Shown here piece after piece: positions 27,409-34,132 of a stretch of 64,000 bases of DNA. The notes under the pieces are model-generated. The model saw nothing but the letters and a program-made list of their open reading frames with translations, made no database searches and was not told the DNA's origin. This DNA comes from Polyodon spathula. Taxonomy: Eukaryota; Chordata; Actinopteri; Acipenseriformes; Polyodontidae. The position numbers were made by a program, and so were the translations under genes. The stretch covers positions 33,190,597 through 33,254,596 of the forward strand of contig NC_054552.1 in the NCBI RefSeq assembly GCF_017654505.1, read 5' to 3'. Every line of letters begins with the position of its first letter. Position 1 is the stretch's first letter.

Positions 27409-28336
27409 GTGTTTTTCGAGGTTTTAAAGACCATTGGAAAATGTATTTTAATATTTCCATTTTAAAATATCTAACATTTAATGAGTAATAATCACATGCT
27501 CAAAGACAACATGGCATTATGCAAGAGCACTTTACAAAGGGGAAGTAGCGCATATTTTAATTTAATTAACTTTCAATTGTTATAATAATTATTATTATCG
27601 TTGTAATTCATTATTATTCTGGAGTTTCTATAGCTGTTTTGCTTTCAATACCCACCGTTAACGATCGCATTCTGACTTTAAACATATCAGTATACATTTC
27701 AGATAATTGCAATTGTCATGTAGATTAAACTCCCCAAAATACATTAGAGAGCACGCTTACGAAATGTTTATGTCAGATATAAAATAAGTACTTTGTAAAA
27801 CGCATCTCTGTTATAACGTTCAAGTGTTTTTGCTTCTCGACAGCTTTCCATGCGTCTGAAAACACCAGTCAACATTTCAGAGCAACCCCATCAGGAATAC
27901 CCCCCCCCCCCCCCCCCCCCCCAAACTCAAGTTGCTCATTTTTCGTAAAATAACAGTTCCATTAGCCTGTACATCAAGTAAATTAGCTGTTATACACAGC
28001 ATATTGGAGAATATAGGCACACACGCACATCCCCGCGAATAAGCACCAGTCCACCCTTACCTGCTTCTCTAAACATTCCTTGGCTGACAGAGAAGGTTTA
28101 GGAGAGGGGGCTCTGTCACAAGCGCATCCTTCCAACAGATACAATCCCGCGGGTCTGGAGCTGGAGTCGTTCTCAAAATAAAACAACATATTCTGCAGCA
28201 AAGCGAACCACTTGGTATGCCATTTTGTGTTGTCGGAGCTCTTCTTGCTCAAATACCCTCGTCTAGTGCCATCTTTTTTCGCCAAAATACCCAGGTAGGT
28301 AACATGGCCATCATTGAGTCGAATTCCTTTCTGCAT
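3114..28336 (-). CDS. rasgrf1: Ras-specific guanine nucleotide-releasing factor 1, 5' part (13 coding exons; 3' end outside window)
   Basis: The product is a calcium/calmodulin-responsive exchange factor that loads GTP on Ras (CDC25 domain) and Rac (DH domain), mainly in neurons at membranes and synapses (family knowledge). The joined exons give 610 codons plus 2 nt: PH1 about residues 22-130, coiled coil about 139-178, IQ motif 209-220, DH about 240-430, second PH about 456-588. RASGRF1 rather than RASGRF2 is indicated by [11 protein letters not shown] at the start, CDRAPSPKP at residues 73-81 and [14 protein letters not shown] near residue 467. Exon phases agree at all twelve junctions and the order is collinear with the mammalian protein. 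The RasGEF-N and CDC25 domains are missing only because the window ends in intron 13. The start is supported by an in-frame TAA at 28,373-28,375 and an A at -3. No frameshift or stop was found in any exon. Confidence 0.96.
3328..3470 (-). CDS. rasgrf1: rasgrf1 exon 12 (second PH domain, C-terminal part)
   Basis: 143 nt, last two bases of codon 536 to residue 583. It reads [20 protein letters not shown], then [20 protein letters not shown] and WTSDISQ. The tryptophan near the end belongs to the PH C-terminal helix. The donor is CAG|GCAAGC, so intron 12 is a GC-AG intron; there is no GT at the position that keeps homology. Acceptor TTCTAAAG. Confidence 0.94.
3668..3731 (-). CDS. rasgrf1: rasgrf1 exon 11 (second PH domain)
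   Basis: 64 nt, residues 515-535 plus one base of codon 536. It reads [21 protein letters not shown]. The donor is placed at GGAGT|GTAAGTG because this gives a strong site and makes codon 536 Ser (TCA), as in the RASGRF2 paralogue (DDSKGSG). Acceptor CTTTTAG. Confidence 0.93.
3732..4304. other. rasgrf1 intron 10
   Basis: 573 bases, GTACCT to CTTTTAG on the minus strand. It is AT-rich single-copy sequence; no repeat, RNA gene or further exon is visible. Confidence 0.8.
4305..4465 (-). CDS. rasgrf1: rasgrf1 exon 10 (second PH domain, first half)
   Basis: 161 nt, last two bases of codon 461 to residue 514. It reads [20 protein letters not shown], then [20 protein letters not shown] and [14 protein letters not shown]: the first strands of the second PH domain, with the RQCFLF strand. 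Acceptor CCATGCAG, donor AAAG|GTACCT. It is hidden from ordinary open-reading-frame lists because no ATG opens its frame early. Confidence 0.96.
4466..5045. other. rasgrf1 intron 9
   Basis: 580 bases, GTGCCC to CCATGCAG on the minus strand. Short open frames here on both strands have no protein-like features. No repeat seen. Confidence 0.8.
5046..5164 (-). CDS. rasgrf1: rasgrf1 exon 9 (DH-PH linker helix)
   Basis: 119 nt, residues 421-461 (both end codons split). It reads [20 protein letters not shown], then [19 protein letters not shown]. It forms the linker between the DH domain and the second PH domain. Acceptor TTTGTCTAG, donor CAAG|GTGCCC. Confidence 0.96.
5165..5770. other. rasgrf1 intron 8
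   Basis: 606 bases between exons 8 and 9. Three overlapping 60-64 residue open frames on both strands (about 5,486-5,719) are low-complexity chance frames in a slightly GC-rich patch. Nothing else is recognised. Confidence 0.75.
5771..5880 (-). CDS. rasgrf1: rasgrf1 exon 8 (end of DH domain)
   Basis: 110 nt, residues 385-420 plus two bases of codon 421. It reads [20 protein letters not shown], then [16 protein letters not shown]. This is the last conserved DH helix region, which in DH domains contacts the Rho-type GTPase. Acceptor GGCTCAG, donor CAAG|GTTTGT. Confidence 0.96.
5881..6261. other. rasgrf1 intron 7 with a 41-bp tandem duplication
   Basis: 381 bases. Next to exon 8, at about 5,901-5,990, a 41-bp segment (GTTAGAGGAGTGACC...) is present twice with several differences. 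The rest is unique. Confidence 0.75.
6262..6455 (-). CDS. rasgrf1: rasgrf1 exon 7 (DH domain core)
   Basis: 194 nt, last two bases of codon 320 to residue 384. It reads [20 protein letters not shown], then the central DH helix with [19 protein letters not shown] and [11 protein letters not shown]. The last segment (LTYPMFQ followed by IPRY in exon 8) is the conserved C-terminal DH signature. Acceptor TCTCCAG, donor CAG|GTGAGG. Confidence 0.97.
6456..7542. other. rasgrf1 intron 6
   Basis: 1,087 bases, GTAAGT to TCTCCAG on the minus strand. Several open frames of 60-95 residues overlap each other on both strands and show no protein-like pattern. No repeat array is visible. Confidence 0.75.
7543..7622 (-). 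CDS. rasgrf1: rasgrf1 exon 6 (DH domain)
   Basis: 80 nt, residues 293-320 (both end codons split). It reads [20 protein letters not shown] then WPTLVL, which fills the gap between exons 5 and 7. Acceptor is CTTTCAG|T and donor CTAG|GTAAGT, both strong. The exon is too short for ordinary open-reading-frame listing and is easily missed; codon choice here is more AT-rich than in neighbouring exons. Confidence 0.96.
7990..8070 (+). mobile_element. Fish SINE/LINE 3' tail remnant
   Basis: The motif TGTAAGTCGCTTTGGATAAA, then AGTGTCTGCTAAATG, followed by an AT-rich TAA/ATT simple tail, is the familiar 3' end of many fish retroposons (from memory of fish repeats, exact family not determined). The 5' extent is unclear. 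It lies in intron 5 in antisense orientation to rasgrf1. Confidence 0.6.
8325..9210. repeat. 59-bp minisatellite containing copies of the exon 5 donor (intron 5)
   Basis: About 16 copies of a unit holding CAGGAATATGCTGCTGACGT, then GCACTCCCTGTGTGAAGTGG, then AACAGCATGGCTACCTGTT (plus strand). Left copies are shorter and more diverged; right copies are near identical. On the minus strand each good copy reads GTCAGCAGCATATTCC then TGAACAG|GTAGCC, the same as the end of exon 5 and its donor. The last copy at the right edge is the real exon boundary (9,189). Each unit also has an acceptor-like CACTTCACACAG upstream of the donor copy. Confidence 0.95.
9189..9442 (-). CDS. rasgrf1: rasgrf1 exon 5 (IQ motif and start of DH domain)
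   Basis: 254 nt, residues 209-292 plus two bases of codon 293. It opens with the calmodulin-binding IQ motif [12 protein letters not shown] (V-Q-x3-R-G-x3-R), then [20 protein letters not shown], where the DH domain begins (about residue 240), and ends [11 protein letters not shown]. Both edges are unusual. The acceptor CTAACAG|GTACAG borders a 142-bp array that repeats it. The donor GAACAG|GTAGCC borders a 59-bp array that repeats it together with the last 25 or so exon bases. The residue at 217 is Met where mammals have Leu. Confidence 0.96.
9443..10365. repeat. 142-bp minisatellite with telomeric hexamers and copies of the exon 5 acceptor (intron 4)
   Basis: Seven copies. The segment GCCGGCATTCCTGTGTCAGC starts at 9,454, 9,567, 9,709, 9,851, 9,993, 10,135 and 10,277, so the regular period is 142; the first unit is shorter. 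Each full unit has ACCCTAACCCTAACCC-type telomeric repeats followed by AACTCTGTACCTGTTAGGA. On the minus strand the latter is TCCTAACAG|GTACAGAGTT, the same as the acceptor and first ten bases of exon 5. The two rightmost copies are slightly diverged (AGCAAAACC for AGCATAACC). Confidence 0.95.
10366..10530. mobile_element. Possible dispersed repeat remnant
   Basis: The stretch with TTATTTAATTGAACCAATTA and TCCAGGACCGAGATTGCACA, then CCCCTGGCCTAG, resembles a degenerate repeat I associate with fish genomes, with paired GAGTGGAAGG/CCTTCCACTC-like ends. I cannot name the family. The rest of intron 4 up to 10,826 shows nothing else. Confidence 0.35.
10827..10919 (-). CDS. rasgrf1: rasgrf1 exon 4 (acidic linker before IQ motif)
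   Basis: 93 nt, residues 178-208, phase 0 at both ends. It reads [17 protein letters not shown], then an acidic run (DDDSDIKK) and a basic end (IKK) that leads into the IQ motif of exon 5. Acceptor is CTTCTAG. The donor must be AAG|GTCGGA to keep frame with exon 5; this is a poor donor because +3 is C and +4 is G. The middle of the exon (SDPTTAPSD) is the least conserved part compared with the mammalian sequence. Confidence 0.93.
10920..12009. other. rasgrf1 intron 3, left part
   Basis: AT-rich intron sequence with three short plus-strand open frames (68-73 residues) that show no protein-like pattern. An A-run at 11,481-11,495 sits between GCTTGATTT and AATCAAGC, a small hairpin. A T-run lies at 11,957-11,970. 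Confidence 0.7.
12010..12125. mobile_element. Small foldback element with 27-bp terminal inverted repeats
   Basis: The left end ACTTCCTGTGCAGCAGGTAA and right end TACCTGCTGCACAGGAAGT pair for about 27 bases with few mismatches, giving a 116-base element in intron 3. No clear target-site duplication is seen. It could be a non-autonomous DNA transposon or simply a hairpin-forming sequence. Confidence 0.55.
12364..12511 (-). CDS. rasgrf1: rasgrf1 exon 3 (coiled coil)
   Basis: 148 nt, last base of codon 128 to residue 177. It reads [20 protein letters not shown], then an acidic/basic heptad-like stretch ([30 protein letters not shown]). The alternating Leu/Ile/Val positions fit the coiled coil between PH1 and IQ known for this family. 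Acceptor is TCCTCACAG|C, donor GAG|GTAACC. Confidence 0.96.
12512..13620. other. rasgrf1 intron 2, left part
   Basis: About 1.1 kb without a recognised feature. Open frames of 71-100 residues on the plus strand overlap exon 3 in antisense or are chance frames. Confidence 0.7.
13621..13948. repeat. About 73-bp tandem repeat, 4-5 copies (intron 2)
   Basis: Units contain GCTTTATCTAGGTAGAGTAA, then CAGGGTGTAAGCACACCT, then GTTATCTGACCCAATTACCC and CTGATGATGACCCT. Copies differ by internal deletions, for example loss of AGGTAGAGTAA in the second and last copies. Confidence 0.9.
13949..15344. other. rasgrf1 intron 2, middle part
   Basis: Single-copy, AT-rich sequence. A stretch near 15,045-15,120 (CTTTACCATACC, TGCTTTACATTGC, AAGCTTTACTAC) resembles a degenerate GCTTTACYATGC-type repeat also seen near 22,470 and 38,105. 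No exon is recognised. Confidence 0.6.
15345..15772. repeat. 43-bp minisatellite containing copies of the exon 2 donor (intron 2/exon 2 edge)
   Basis: About ten copies of a unit with CAGAATCCACATACCTTGAG, then TGTGTAGCTGTGTATAGAAC and AGT. On the minus strand the unit includes CTCAAG|GTATGTGGATTCTG; the true exon 2 end is TGCAAG|GTATGTGGATTCTG. Some copies have TACTTTGAG (donor CAAA|GTATGT). The array runs right up to the coding exon, with the last unit truncated by a few bases. The period of 43 is not a multiple of 3, so frames rotate through it. Confidence 0.95.
15760..15866 (-). CDS. rasgrf1: rasgrf1 exon 2 (second part of PH1)
   Basis: 107 nt, residues 93-127 plus two bases of codon 128. 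It begins YYFTVNF after acceptor CCCTTGCAG and ends [10 protein letters not shown], the C-terminal helix of PH1 with its conserved tryptophan. The donor CAAG|GTATGTGG lies at the very edge of a 43-bp tandem array whose units repeat the same donor sequence (see 15,345-15,772). It is separated from exon 1 by a 12.2 kb intron, the longest in the visible gene. Confidence 0.96.
16040..16075. other. Short hairpin in intron 1
   Basis: TCACAATCTTA and TAAGATTGTGA are inverted repeats of 11 bases separated by about 6 bases. No known family was recognised. Confidence 0.5.
16280..16890. repeat. 61-bp minisatellite, about 10 copies (intron 1)
   Basis: The unit has TAGTCTTGATAATGAAAGTG, then ATGCCAGTTCCAAGTGATGG, then AATTCAATGTGCATTCAAGCC. 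Regular starts at 16,301, 16,362 and 16,423 give a period of 61. Later copies are interrupted by short internal duplications of GGAATTCAATG. Variants GCATTC/GCTTTC and CCAG/CCGG recur. Confidence 0.95.
16891..18810. other. rasgrf1 intron 1, segment without features
   Basis: About 1.9 kb of AT-rich single-copy sequence. The open frames at 16,798-17,052 and 18,234-18,416 are chance frames. No promoter, RNA gene or exon recognised. Confidence 0.7.
18812..19075. repeat. About 94-bp tandem repeat, nearly 3 copies (intron 1)
   Basis: Units begin CTATACCATGAAATGAAGAA, then CGAGCCACTCCGATATATAC, ACAGAGCATG and GAGAGCTGCACCCTGCACCC. Starts at 18,821, 18,915 and 19,010. A 125-residue minus-strand open frame across it is a repeat artefact. 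Confidence 0.9.
19140..19595. repeat. 92-bp tandem repeat with TATATAAAG, 5 copies (intron 1)
   Basis: AAGCTGAGACAGAGC recurs at 19,201, 19,293, 19,385, 19,477 and 19,569 (period 92). Four of the five units carry CCTATATAAAG, a TATA-box-like sequence, on the plus strand. Copies differ by a few substitutions. Confidence 0.93.
20430..20502. repeat. (TAA)n microsatellite
   Basis: About 24 trinucleotide copies with one phase shift in the middle. Confidence 0.97.
21347..21375. repeat. (CT)n microsatellite
   Basis: About 14 uninterrupted CT dinucleotides. Confidence 0.95.
22750..22775. promoter_or_regulatory. POU octamer plus RFX X-box pair (candidate enhancer, intron 1)
   Basis: ATGCAAAT (22,750-22,757) is an exact octamer for POU factors. 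GTTGCCATAGAAAC (22,762-22,775) is an exact match to the RFX X-box form GTNRCCATRGNAAC. They are four bases apart. X-boxes of this type are frequent in vertebrate conserved noncoding elements; function here is inferred. Confidence 0.5.
22805..22823. repeat. Poly-G run
   Basis: Nineteen G in a row on the plus strand; likely unstable and able to form a quadruplex. Confidence 0.95.
25880..25965 (-). mobile_element. tRNA-like sequence, probably a SINE head or tRNA pseudogene
   Basis: On the minus strand GGTGGGCTAGTGATGATAAG resembles a tRNA D-arm/A-box and GGGGGCTCGAGCCC resembles the T-arm/B-box (GGTTCRANTCC) about 50 bases later. Stem pairing is incomplete and no clean acceptor stem is visible, so a working tRNA is unlikely. 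Confidence 0.35.
26323..26382. repeat. (GAAA)n microsatellite
   Basis: About 15 uninterrupted tetranucleotide copies on the plus strand. Confidence 0.97.
26591..26645. repeat. (TA)n-(TG)n microsatellite
   Basis: Five TA followed by about 22 TG dinucleotides. The open frame of repeated Cys-Val over it is an artefact. Confidence 0.97.
27319..27408. repeat. (TA)n-(GATA)n microsatellite
   Basis: About 13 TA followed by 16 GATA copies. GATA/GACA-type repeats are common in fish genomes. Confidence 0.97.
27900..27922. repeat. Poly-C run
   Basis: Twenty-three C in a row, about 140 bases downstream (in transcript sense) of the exon 1 donor. Confidence 0.95.
28061..28336 (-). CDS. rasgrf1: rasgrf1 exon 1 (start codon, first part of PH1)
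   Basis: 276 nt, residues 1-92, phase 0 at the end. It reads [12 protein letters not shown], then the first PH domain strands ([20 protein letters not shown]), the NMLFYFEND strand and the YLLEGC segment, ending at EKQ. The donor is CAG|GTAAGG, a good match to consensus. The PH1 domain of this family helps membrane recruitment and works together with the IQ motif and coiled coil in the response to calcium. An in-frame stop thirteen codons upstream excludes an N-terminal extension on the same exon. The upstream open frame at 28,249-28,506 is a different frame and does not resemble a protein. Confidence 0.97.
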
Positions 28337-28500
28337 GGTTGTTTCAAAGCCAAGAGGAGAGCTTGTTGATCCTTACATCTTCTCAGTCCCAACCAGACTC
28401 CAAAAAGCTGTGCAGTCTTAATCGGCAGGACCACTAATCTGCTGTACACCCATTCACTGCACTCACGCTGCTGTCTCTGTAAAAAATAATAAAATCTACA
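28337..28500 (-). promoter_or_regulatory. rasgrf1: rasgrf1 5' untranslated region (inferred)
   Basis: This stretch lies between the start codon and a TATA-like box. It has an in-frame TAA at 28,373-28,375 and no ATG in the rasgrf1 frame after it. If transcription starts about 30 bases downstream of the TATA-like box, the leader would be about 150 nt. No intron is visible. The exact start site cannot be read from the sequence. Confidence 0.5.
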
Positions 28501-28514
28501 ATCCAAAATCTGAG

Positions 28515-28523
28515 CCTTTTATT
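28515..28523 (-). promoter_or_regulatory. TATA-like box of rasgrf1
   Basis: On the minus strand the sequence is AATAAAAGG, preceded by CC. It is about 180 bases upstream of the start codon, a sensible distance for a short leader. It differs from TATAAAAG by one base. CpG density here is modest, so a focused promoter is possible. This is an inference from position and motif only. Confidence 0.35.
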
Positions 28524-28682
28524 GGTTTCAGTTCTAGATCCCGCATTTCTGGACAATTCACGTCTTCCGCTCCATGTGTAAAGTAGAACCAAGGAGAATA
28601 ATACGCCGGGTGGATTTCAGTTCTGTTGGAAAGTGTGAACAGAATCAGGAGCTCACTGTATTGCAGTGAATGAAGAAGAGGC

Positions 28683-28692
28683 GTCATGTGAC
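28683..28692. promoter_or_regulatory. E-box-like palindrome GTCATGTGAC
   Basis: A 10-base near-palindrome with a CATGTG core, two bases from the RE1 site. It resembles sites for bHLH-zip factors (USF/MITF/TFE type, usual core CACGTG or CATGTG). Its function is not shown by sequence alone. Confidence 0.35.
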
Positions 28693-28694
28693 AT

Positions 28695-28715
28695 TTCAGC
28701 ACCTCGGACAGAGGC
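28695..28715 (+). promoter_or_regulatory. RE1/NRSE (REST binding site) in rasgrf1 promoter
   Basis: The plus strand reads TTCAGCACC, then TC, then GGACAG, then AGGC. Against the RE1 consensus (TTCAGCACC-nn-GGACAG-nGCC) all fixed positions match except one G for C near the end. It lies 359 bases upstream of the start codon. REST silences neuronal genes outside neurons, and RASGRF1 is mainly neuronal, so the position makes sense. Confidence 0.75.
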
Positions 28716-28760
28716 ACTTCACGAGCGACAGCCAGAATCACATTGGAATTCCATTGACCA

Positions 28761-31700
28761 AAATCTAATAAGCATACCTTCCACGATGATCCTGAATTAT
28801 TATTATTTTTTATAATGGTAAATAAAGATTAATATATTTTTTAAAAAGACCTGAAGAATGATCTAAATTTGTAATAGAATTATTAAAAATCTATACAGAT
28901 CGTGTAACTTTATTCTAACTGAAACCAACGTCTGATCTCTTGCTTTATGTATCGGTAGTCAGTGTTCCAGTTTTTAAGAGCAAGTTTAAAAGTGTTATTC
29001 ACTTACAGCAAACAGAAGGTCTCTTTTTTAAATCCAGGACGAAAAAAAGGTTTTAAATATTAATTTGTAAGATATTCCCAGATAAAATATTATCGTTCCA
29101 GTGTAAAAGTTGAAAATACTGCAATGTAATATGTGCTTATGTAATCGCAATGTAAGACTTGGATCAGCGGTTGTTTTATTTAAAATAAATGACTGACTCG
29201 GAATAGTGTTAATGATATCTTGCGCTTGAACTACGCAACATATTTTAGTGTCTATACCACTACTGCTAATAATATCGATAACCCCAATAATTATACGAAG
29301 TGATTCTCAGATACAGAAAGCAGGGCAGCAGCGAGCTGACAGAGCAAAGCTGTCTGCAGCAAACCTTCAGGACAGCTCTGCAGATGTATTTATTTATTTA
29401 TTTATGTATTTATTTATTTTTAGATGCCTCTCGCCCACATAGTTGCATAGATTTATTACCTAACATCATGTTGTTTTAATGGACACTGGTGCATTATATA
29501 ACATAAGACAGTCATACGCCCAAAACACACAGTCACTATGAAACAACTTACTGGGAATCTGAGGAAGTCATGACGACATCAGTGTGAAATATTGCCTGTG
29601 TTAATTCAAAGCTGGGGCTAAGGGTATCCACTGTGAACTCTCCAAAAAGCAGTAACCTGCATTATATTGCCAACCTGACATCAATTTCATTGTTGAATTG
29701 GTATTCCTGTTTACTGTAACCTGTCATTGATTTCCCATCTGTGTCTATAATCCTTGTTTTCAACAGCAGATGGTTCTATGTCATGGGTTCAATATGAAAC
29801 CATACTCATTCTAAATTGAACCAATAGGGGTTGCATGATTTGATGCTTCGTTCTGTATTAGGAACTTCTGAAGGAACCCTGTGGTTCTAGTTCTAGAATG
29901 CACAGGAATCCTCTTTTTTAAGAGTGTTGTTCCAAGCTTATCTGTCACATTGCTACATGTAAAACCTTATTCTTCTTATAACCCAAACTGGACCCAAATC
30001 AGCTCTTGTGGCCGATAAAGAAATCAAAAGTGCATTGGTGAAACAGCTTAAGAGGTGGGACATGTACTCTTCTCCTGGATCTGTCCAGGTGAATATTGTG
30101 TTAGTTTGATAACACACCTGCATGGTACCTTGGTACTGTATGCTTTGAAAGGTCCATGCCCACTTCATTTGGACTTTGGGTATAGTGCACATTTGATGTA
30201 TCAGATGGAAGATCCTTTGTGTCTCTGATTGCTGGTGGGTAAGCAGTATTCACATTGATTTTAATCAGCCTCCAGCTGGTGTGGCGTGAGTTTCCTCCCT
30301 TCCTTCATTAGCACTCATCTCTCCGCGGAGACAGCTGGAGTCATGCATCTTGAAAAGGTTTCTCAACAGGCTCAGCTCCTTCTCGGAAACCTCAATTGCA
30401 ATATTAAAGCACAGAATGTTTTGCACTGAGGATTCAGCCAGGTCACAGCTTCATGGGATAATATGGAAAGCATCATTTATAATAGACACATACAGTTCTA
30501 GTCATAACTGTGACATAACAATGCAGCTATTCATGTCCTTGCACTACACATCCTTCTCATCCTGGACTACATTACATTACTGCTGAAGCCAGCTCCAGGT
30601 AAACAGAGGCATGCTCACTATTTACACTGTAGCACTATTATTATATTCAGGTCTATATTGCTTATGTTGTTTTGATTTGCTGTGCATATGAAATTAAACC
30701 ACTGGAACTGAAAATCTTGGAAAATTGTCAAAAAAGACAAATTAGTGATTATCTGATTTAATTGATGACTTCAACAGACCACATGTACAATTCATTTAAA
30801 ATAGTGGGAGAAATGGAACACAGAGCCACACATGGTAAAATGCAGGAGACTTTTTAGAAGTTGTGTAAGATCCCTGAGTAAAGCACTGTGTTATAACATT
30901 TTCACACACATGCCTTTTGTTCTATATCACTGATTACTGACCACAAATTGAAATCGAGATGTATATCTCAAGGGTGCTATCTTGTTGAAATACATGCATT
31001 TGAGATTGTAATAATTCCGTATCATGACCTAAGCCAATACATACGACAGTGCAGTCTCTTAAAGAATGCATTTGTTATGCAGATTAACAAATAAATTGTT
31101 AATTTTGATACCTTGTGTCTCCCTGGACATATTAAATAGCCCTAATTTGTGGCTGTGTTATACTGCATGTCAAGTCTCTCTTGTATTTCCAGCAGTAAAT
31201 GAGTATCTGCTACAGCGGGCAGATGGCTGGAGGTGCTGTGCTGCCCTGCTCTGCTCCTCTTGGTTCAGTGAACTGAATCCTCACAGATTGCACAACATTG
31301 TATCACACACTCTGCCTTAACAAGGAGCTTTTAAAGGAACACCAGATTTATTTCACTTTCCAATGCACAAAGCTGTCCTGTGCAGTACAATGCACAACGC
31401 TGTCCTGTGCAGTACAATGCACAACACTGTCCTGTGCAGTACAATGCACAACACTGTCCTATGCAGTACAATGCACAACACTGTCCTGTGTAGTATACTG
31501 GGTTTTTAAAACGGATGCTGTGATAGTAAAAAACAAAATTGATTATACTCTCAGTAATTTAAACGTAATTATCTAAGAATTAACATTGTTTTTTTTTTGG
31601 TTTGTTTAATTAAATAAACATGGCAAAGCATAGTAAACTATGGCAAATACATATTCTAACCACGGGAAAGCTGCCAACTGAGTTAGATTTAATGTTTTAG

Positions 31701-34019
31701 CACATGGAAGCAAAACAGACTGTGGGAAGAGTTTACAAGAGAGGTATTCTCAGTGTAAAGACAATGGCATTAAGGTCTGTTGAGATCATTTAAACAGACC
31801 ACTTTGGACTCTTCTATTCACAGTACTGCATGCACTTTCTCACACAGTAATTGCATTGTCCTTTCCATTCATTACGGGGTCTCTTCTCTAGAGCTTCTCC
31901 TCAAGAAGGTTCTGCATAAAGCGGAATCCAAACTGAAACCCTTCCACTGATGCTGAATGTGTTTAATTGAGTTCCAGCAGTGGGGACTGCTGAATGAACC
32001 AATACCTAAAGTTTTCGTATCCAGACACCACCAGGCTATTGCAAGGCTGACATTATTGTTGTAGAAATTAGACACTTATTTTAGGCAATGCTTCAGTGCA
32101 TCAGTCTGATGGCACCACAGCAGAAAAGAAAACACATCAAGTGTGTGGAACATGCTACTGCTTCTAAAGATGCAGCCACTGAATTCCCCATGGTCACAAT
32201 TCAATTCACATAGTTCAGATCATTAGCATTCTGGTTCAATAAACTAAATAAAGAGGCCAATCACGGGTATCGCGCATGGGTCAGTTTGCTCAGTTATATA
32301 TATCAAATAACTTTGCTTTTTATATCTCGTATGCGCCAAAAATCCTCCCTGGTTATACCATGGTTAAAGGAAGCTGGCAGTTTGTATGCCCTACTCCCAG
32401 GTAGTTGGCTAACATTCTTCTATTACTTCTTAGATAATTTCAGGATCTTCAGGGTCAAAGCACATCACTGGCTGCAAAACATGCAATCATTATTGGAAGA
32501 AGCTGATTGGTTTCCAGATGGGGTTGTAGGCATGGGGACAATTTCAGGAAATGCATGAAATGAAGACAAGCAAACAGAGATTTCTTTAACTTAGTATGCA
32601 ATTGAAATGCATGTTTCCTGTAACCTGAGTTTCTGCACGTGGTTTGCAAAGGGGCCTGTTATGATTCTCGCAGGTAATATAATGGGATCTCAGTGGTATT
32701 TTAGAAACACTTCTGTAGGTACAACAGATGGGAAAGATAGAAGCAGTGATTACTGCAGGTCTGTGGTCTTGCATCTACTTCTAGACCCCCCTCCCACCTT
32801 CCGCTTCTAAAGAACCCACTCCTCCCTCCTTGCTTGCTCTCAGCTAAATTAGACCCTTGTCCTTGAGATGCACCCACCTGCTGGACAGTGCTGAAGTTCG
32901 GTGAAAAAAAGGAAGGACCTTCCAGGCATTCTCGTTCCCAACCTCCTCTCAGTCTGCACACAGAGTGCTCCCTTCATTCACCTGATAGGCTGGTGATGCT
33001 CTCCCATATGGCTCAGCGCTGGGCAATAAGGTAGTTTGCTTTGTTGAACCACACGCATTGTACAGAGTCAGAGCATTTGAGCTTGAAAATATATCTATAT
33101 ACAGTTTAAATAATATTGTACAGGGTACAGTATATCAATAACATATAGTGATCTAGCATGTTTTATTTTTTTAAGAAGCCACAAAGTCAACTCATCAGTG
33201 ACTATTTCAAACTTACCACAGAGACCAGAACCAAAGGACACTTTTTTTATACAGGTCTAACTAGACCAGGGAAATCAATTTCACTGTCTTGTTTTTCTTC
33301 AGCCCAGGGAGGCTAGCCTAAGTGCATCTATACTGAGAGACAAGCTTTGAACTTAAACAAGCTTCGAAAATGAAGCCCACTGTGTTTAGCACTTTAAATG
33401 AGTCGCCTCTTTTCAATTTCACTCTGGTTTATGGGTTCTTCCTCGTATTAGCATTGGAAAGCTCCCGCAGAGCCGCTGGAATTGCACCAGTGTCTGGAGT
33501 ATATCTCCGGCTAGCCTTGCCCTCCTCCCCTAGCCTTGCCCCCCTCCCAAAGCTTTATGAATGATGCATTTATAACTATTGCGTGTGAAAGCTGTATACA
33601 GTATGCTTGTACTGAAGAAAATATAAGAACATATATCAATAATTACATGCAAAACTGGGAGAATCCTCTGTGTCACGAACCCCAGTCTGCAGGTTCAGAG
33701 ATGAGTGCTGTGCCAAAAGAGCCAGAATTCAACGTGAATTCAGAATCACAATGATATAAAATCATACCACTAGGTTAACCTTTCAGTTGCAGACACCCAT
33801 GATAAAGTTTTTGAGACAAGAGGCGCTATTATGTTACGTATTATGCAGGAATTATGCTATGTATTATGTAGGATGTTTTTTAATCACGCTGAACATGGTG
33901 GCTGGAAAGCATTTTTTAAAAATGTTAATGTTGTATGTACAATGATCCGCTTATCCAAACACAATGAGTGTGTTGGTAGTGTTTGGATTGTCCCTTTATG
34001 CATTGCATAATTATCCATG
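28761..34019. other. 5' intergenic region, segment 1
   Basis: Single-copy AT-rich DNA upstream of rasgrf1. No start-to-stop frame here looks like a gene. It has a TTTA-type run at about 29,386-29,420 and the 27-bp repeat listed separately. No CpG island is apparent. Confidence 0.65.
31360..31496. repeat. 27-bp tandem repeat, 5 copies
   Basis: The unit is CAATGCACAACACTGTCCTG then TGCAGTA. Since 27 is divisible by 3, the chance open frame across it repeats CTTLSCAVQ; this is not a protein signal. Confidence 0.93.
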
Positions 34020-34027
34020 AGGAGCCT

Positions 34028-34132
34028 TTGTGTGCCTCTTCACTGACTCTGATGCCCTGCCAGTGAAGATGTTCTGGTTTGTGTGCCTCTTCACTGACTC
34101 TGATGCCCTGCCAGTGAAGATGTTCCAGACAG
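34028..34132. repeat. 51-bp direct duplication
   Basis: GTGCCTCTTCACTGACTCTG, then ATGCCCTGCCAGTGAAGATG and TTC occurs twice in tandem with near identity. Within the unit CTTCACTG and CAGTGAAG are inverted repeats. Confidence 0.9.

Larger units (their letters stand above)
22824..28060. other. rasgrf1 intron 1, promoter-proximal 5 kb
   Basis: No exon is recognised. It contains a tRNA-like remnant (about 25,880-25,965) and the microsatellites listed separately: GAAA, TG, TA/GATA and poly-C. Open frames such as 24,757-25,086 (109 residues) lack any protein-like pattern. Confidence 0.65.
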
